The notes under the pieces are model-generated. The model was not told the DNA's origin, did no database searches, and saw nothing but the letters and a program-made list of their open reading frames with translations. From Streptococcus pluranimalium (lineage in GTDB: Bacteria; Bacillota; Bacilli; Lactobacillales; Streptococcaceae): a stretch of 64,000 nt of DNA. How positions within the stretch are numbered: the first letter of the stretch is position 1; each line of letters begins with the position of its first letter. This document shows, one piece after another, positions 62,660 to 64,000 of this stretch. The position numbers and the translations under genes were made by a program. The stretch lies in the NCBI RefSeq assembly GCF_002953735.1, contig NZ_CP025536.1:440001-504000 (forward strand), read 5' to 3'.

Positions 62660-63157
62660 ATGTATGTAGAGATGATTGACGAGACGGGACAAGTCTCCGA
62701 AGAGATCAAGAAGCAAACACTTGATTTGCTTGAATTTGCGGCTGAAAAAACTGGGAAAGCTGACAAGGAAATGGCTGTTACTTTTGTGACTAATGAGCGC
62801 AGTCACGAGTTAAATTTGGAGTATCGTGATACGGATCGCCCAACAGACGTTATCAGCTTGGAGTATAAACCAGAAAATCCTATCATTTTTGATGAGGAGG
62901 ATTTGGCAGAAAATCCTGAGTTAGCTGAGATGATGGAAGAGTTTGATGCCTATATTGGTGAGCTTTTTATTTCCATCGATAAGGCGCGTGAGCAAGCTGA
63001 GGAGTATGGGCATTCTTTTGAGCGTGAAATGGGATTCTTGGCCGTTCATGGATTCCTTCATATCAATGGTTATGACCATTACACACCGGAAGAAGAAGCA
63101 GAGATGTTTGGACTACAGGAAGAGATTTTAAGCGCCTATGGACTCACAAGACAATAA
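62660..63157 (+). CDS. ybeY: endoribonuclease YbeY
   Basis: Single-strand RNase for 16S rRNA 3' maturation and ribosome quality control. 165 residues. The zinc motif [11 protein letters not shown] (HxxxHxxxxDH) is near residue 131, and [14 protein letters not shown] near 53. An extended -10 (TGG-TATAAT, 62579-62587) lies upstream. No good SD precedes the ATG. It overlaps dgkA by 20 bases. The order ybeY-dgkA-era is conserved. Confidence 0.95.
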   Translation: MYVEMIDETGQVSEEIKKQTLDLLEFAAEKTGKADKEMAVTFVTNERSHELNLEYRDTDRPTDVISLEYKPENPIIFDEEDLAENPELAEMMEEFDAYIGELFISIDKAREQAEEYGHSFEREMGFLAVHGFLHINGYDHYTPEEEAEMFGLQEEILSAYGLTRQ

Positions 63158-63539
63158 GCAAAAAAAATGGAAAAACCGAACCCTAACAGCTAGCATGGAG
63201 TTTGCCATAACTGGGGTGGTCAACGCCTATAAGGAAGAGCGTAATATGCGTAAGCACATGATTTCGGCTCTTCTAGCAATTATAGCAGGACTTGTTTTTC
63301 AAATTTCAGCCCTAGAGTGGTTGTTTTTACTCCTAAGTATCTTTTTGGTAATTTCTTTTGAGATTATCAATTCAGCCATCGAAAATGTCGTGGACTTGGC
63401 GAGTGATTACCATTTCTCCATGTTGGCAAAAAATGCTAAAGACATGGCTGCGGGAGCGGTTTTGGTGATTTCGGTCTATGCCTTAATAACTGGCTTAATC
63501 ATCTTTGTTCCCAAGATGTGGAACCTGGTTTTTGGATAA
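63138..63539 (+). CDS. dgkA: undecaprenol/diacylglycerol kinase, DgkA family
   Basis: Small membrane kinase, 133 residues with three hydrophobic helices. The family motif [19 protein letters not shown] (near residue 76) has the catalytic Glu and Asn. Gram-positive members act mainly on undecaprenol, recycling the wall lipid carrier. The start lies within ybeY, so expression is coupled. Confidence 0.92.
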   Translation: MDSQDNKQKKWKNRTLTASMEFAITGVVNAYKEERNMRKHMISALLAIIAGLVFQISALEWLFLLLSIFLVISFEIINSAIENVVDLASDYHFSMLAKNAKDMAAGAVLVISVYALITGLIIFVPKMWNLVFG

Positions 63540-63604
63540 ACTATAGAATTGTGTTTGATAGTTGACTATCAGACAGTTAGTGAATAAAAGAAAGAAAAGA
63601 ATTT

Positions 63605-64000
63605 ATGTCATTTAAAAGTGGATTTGTGGCGATTTTAGGTCGTCCAAACGTTGGAAAATCAACCTTTTTGAATTATGTCATGGGGCAAAAAATTGCTATC
63701 ATGAGTGATAAGGCGCAAACAACGCGCAATAAAATCATGGGGATCTATACTACAGATACTGAACAAATCGTTTTTATCGATACGCCAGGGATTCATAAAC
63801 CTAAGACAGCCTTGGGGGACTTCATGGTAGAATCTGCCTACAGTACCCTTCGTGAAGTGGAAACAGTTCTTTTTATGGTGCCAGCAGATGAAGCGCGTGG
63901 TAAGGGTGACGATATGATTATTGAACGCCTAAAAGCGGCTAAAGTTCCTGTCATCTTGGTGATTAACAAGATTGATAAGGTGCATCCTGAGCAGCTCTTG
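63605..64000 (+). CDS. era: GTPase Era, 5' part (continues beyond the window)
   Basis: 132 codons are present. G1 [10 protein letters not shown] is near residue 11, G2 in [10 protein letters not shown]3 DTPGIHKPK and G4 NKIDKV near the window edge, all intact. Era binds 16S rRNA near its 3' end during 30S assembly, which fits its neighbour YbeY. The C-terminal KH domain is outside the window. The purine-rich AAAGAAAAGAA serves as SD. Confidence 0.96.
   Translation, partial: MSFKSGFVAILGRPNVGKSTFLNYVMGQKIAIMSDKAQTTRNKIMGIYTTDTEQIVFIDTPGIHKPKTALGDFMVESAYSTLREVETVLFMVPADEARGKGDDMIIERLKAAKVPVILVINKIDKVHPEQLL

Noticed and set aside
1..64000. CRISPR arrays, tRNA or rRNA genes
   Set aside because: No regularly spaced direct repeats with unique spacers, and no cloverleaf or rRNA-like sequence, were seen. 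The only regular repeats are the ~55-bp units after livF.

Overview
The window reads as low-GC chromosome of a Streptococcus, most likely of the pyogenic group. The support is gene content and order: murE beside the murJ/ytgP flippase, upp-clpP-ylbG followed by livJHMGF, tmk-holB-yabA-rsmI, rplK-rplA, pyrH-frr-cvfB, and yozE/phoH/ybeY/dgkA/era. MurE also carries the lysine-type DDPN motif. The species cannot be fixed from sequence alone. No tRNA, rRNA or CRISPR array was seen.

Layout. 0-2.2 kb: the tail of a gene, then pflA and ppaC. 2.2-6.1 kb (minus strand): a ferric-hydroxamate ABC importer, fhuC-fhuD-fhuB-fhuG. 6.2-9.4 kb: murE (minus) and murJ (plus). 10-12.3 kb: metB-type and patB-type PLP enzymes. 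12.4-14.5 kb: upp, clpP under a CtsR box, and ylbG. 14.8-19.4 kb: the branched-chain amino acid importer livJHMGF with CodY-like boxes in its promoter. 19.7-23.2 kb: a CBS-ACT protein, then tmk-holB-yabA-rsmI. 23.6-30.5 kb: a secreted MucBP-like protein, cutC, the serine genes serC-GNAT-serA (serA frameshifted), a DUF6440 protein, a GNAT and an MmcQ/YjbR-EVE fusion. 30.6-33.7 kb: a lipid kinase divergent from rsmD-coaD-sepM. 34-39.7 kb: the complete ribose operon rbsRKDACB. 39.7-46 kb: ftsK, a VOC protein, an intact IS1182-family element, a DUF3397 protein and rplK-rplA. 55.6-64 kb: pyrH-frr, cvfB, msrA-yozE, an inserted MFS transporter, phoH, an MscS-type membrane protein, ybeY-dgkA and the start of era.

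The accessory region lies between rplA and pyrH (46.2-55.4 kb). It holds (a) an ABC half-transporter preceded by an unlisted 32-codon peptide gene with its own strong promoter and SD, and (b) an AT-rich array of eight immunity-type membrane or lipoprotein genes, each followed by the 5' end of a lipase toxin gene. Only the eighth toxin is complete. It has an N-terminal lipase domain with a Ser-Asp-His triad and a helical C-terminal half, and it is followed by two small helical proteins that look like type VII secretion partners. The layout matches the reverse-arranged lipase toxin TslA (lipase first, targeting domain last) known from Staphylococcus. The seven truncated copies look like an archive of swappable toxin heads, each paired with its immunity gene.

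Non-coding regions also carry structure: a ~320-430 bp repeat in two copies with compensatory changes in a stem, a ~260 bp multi-hairpin insert downstream of clpP flanked by a 10-bp direct repeat, a ~90 bp MITE-like repeat in two copies, and several genes whose extended -10 box sits directly upstream of the start codon (candidate leaderless mRNAs).
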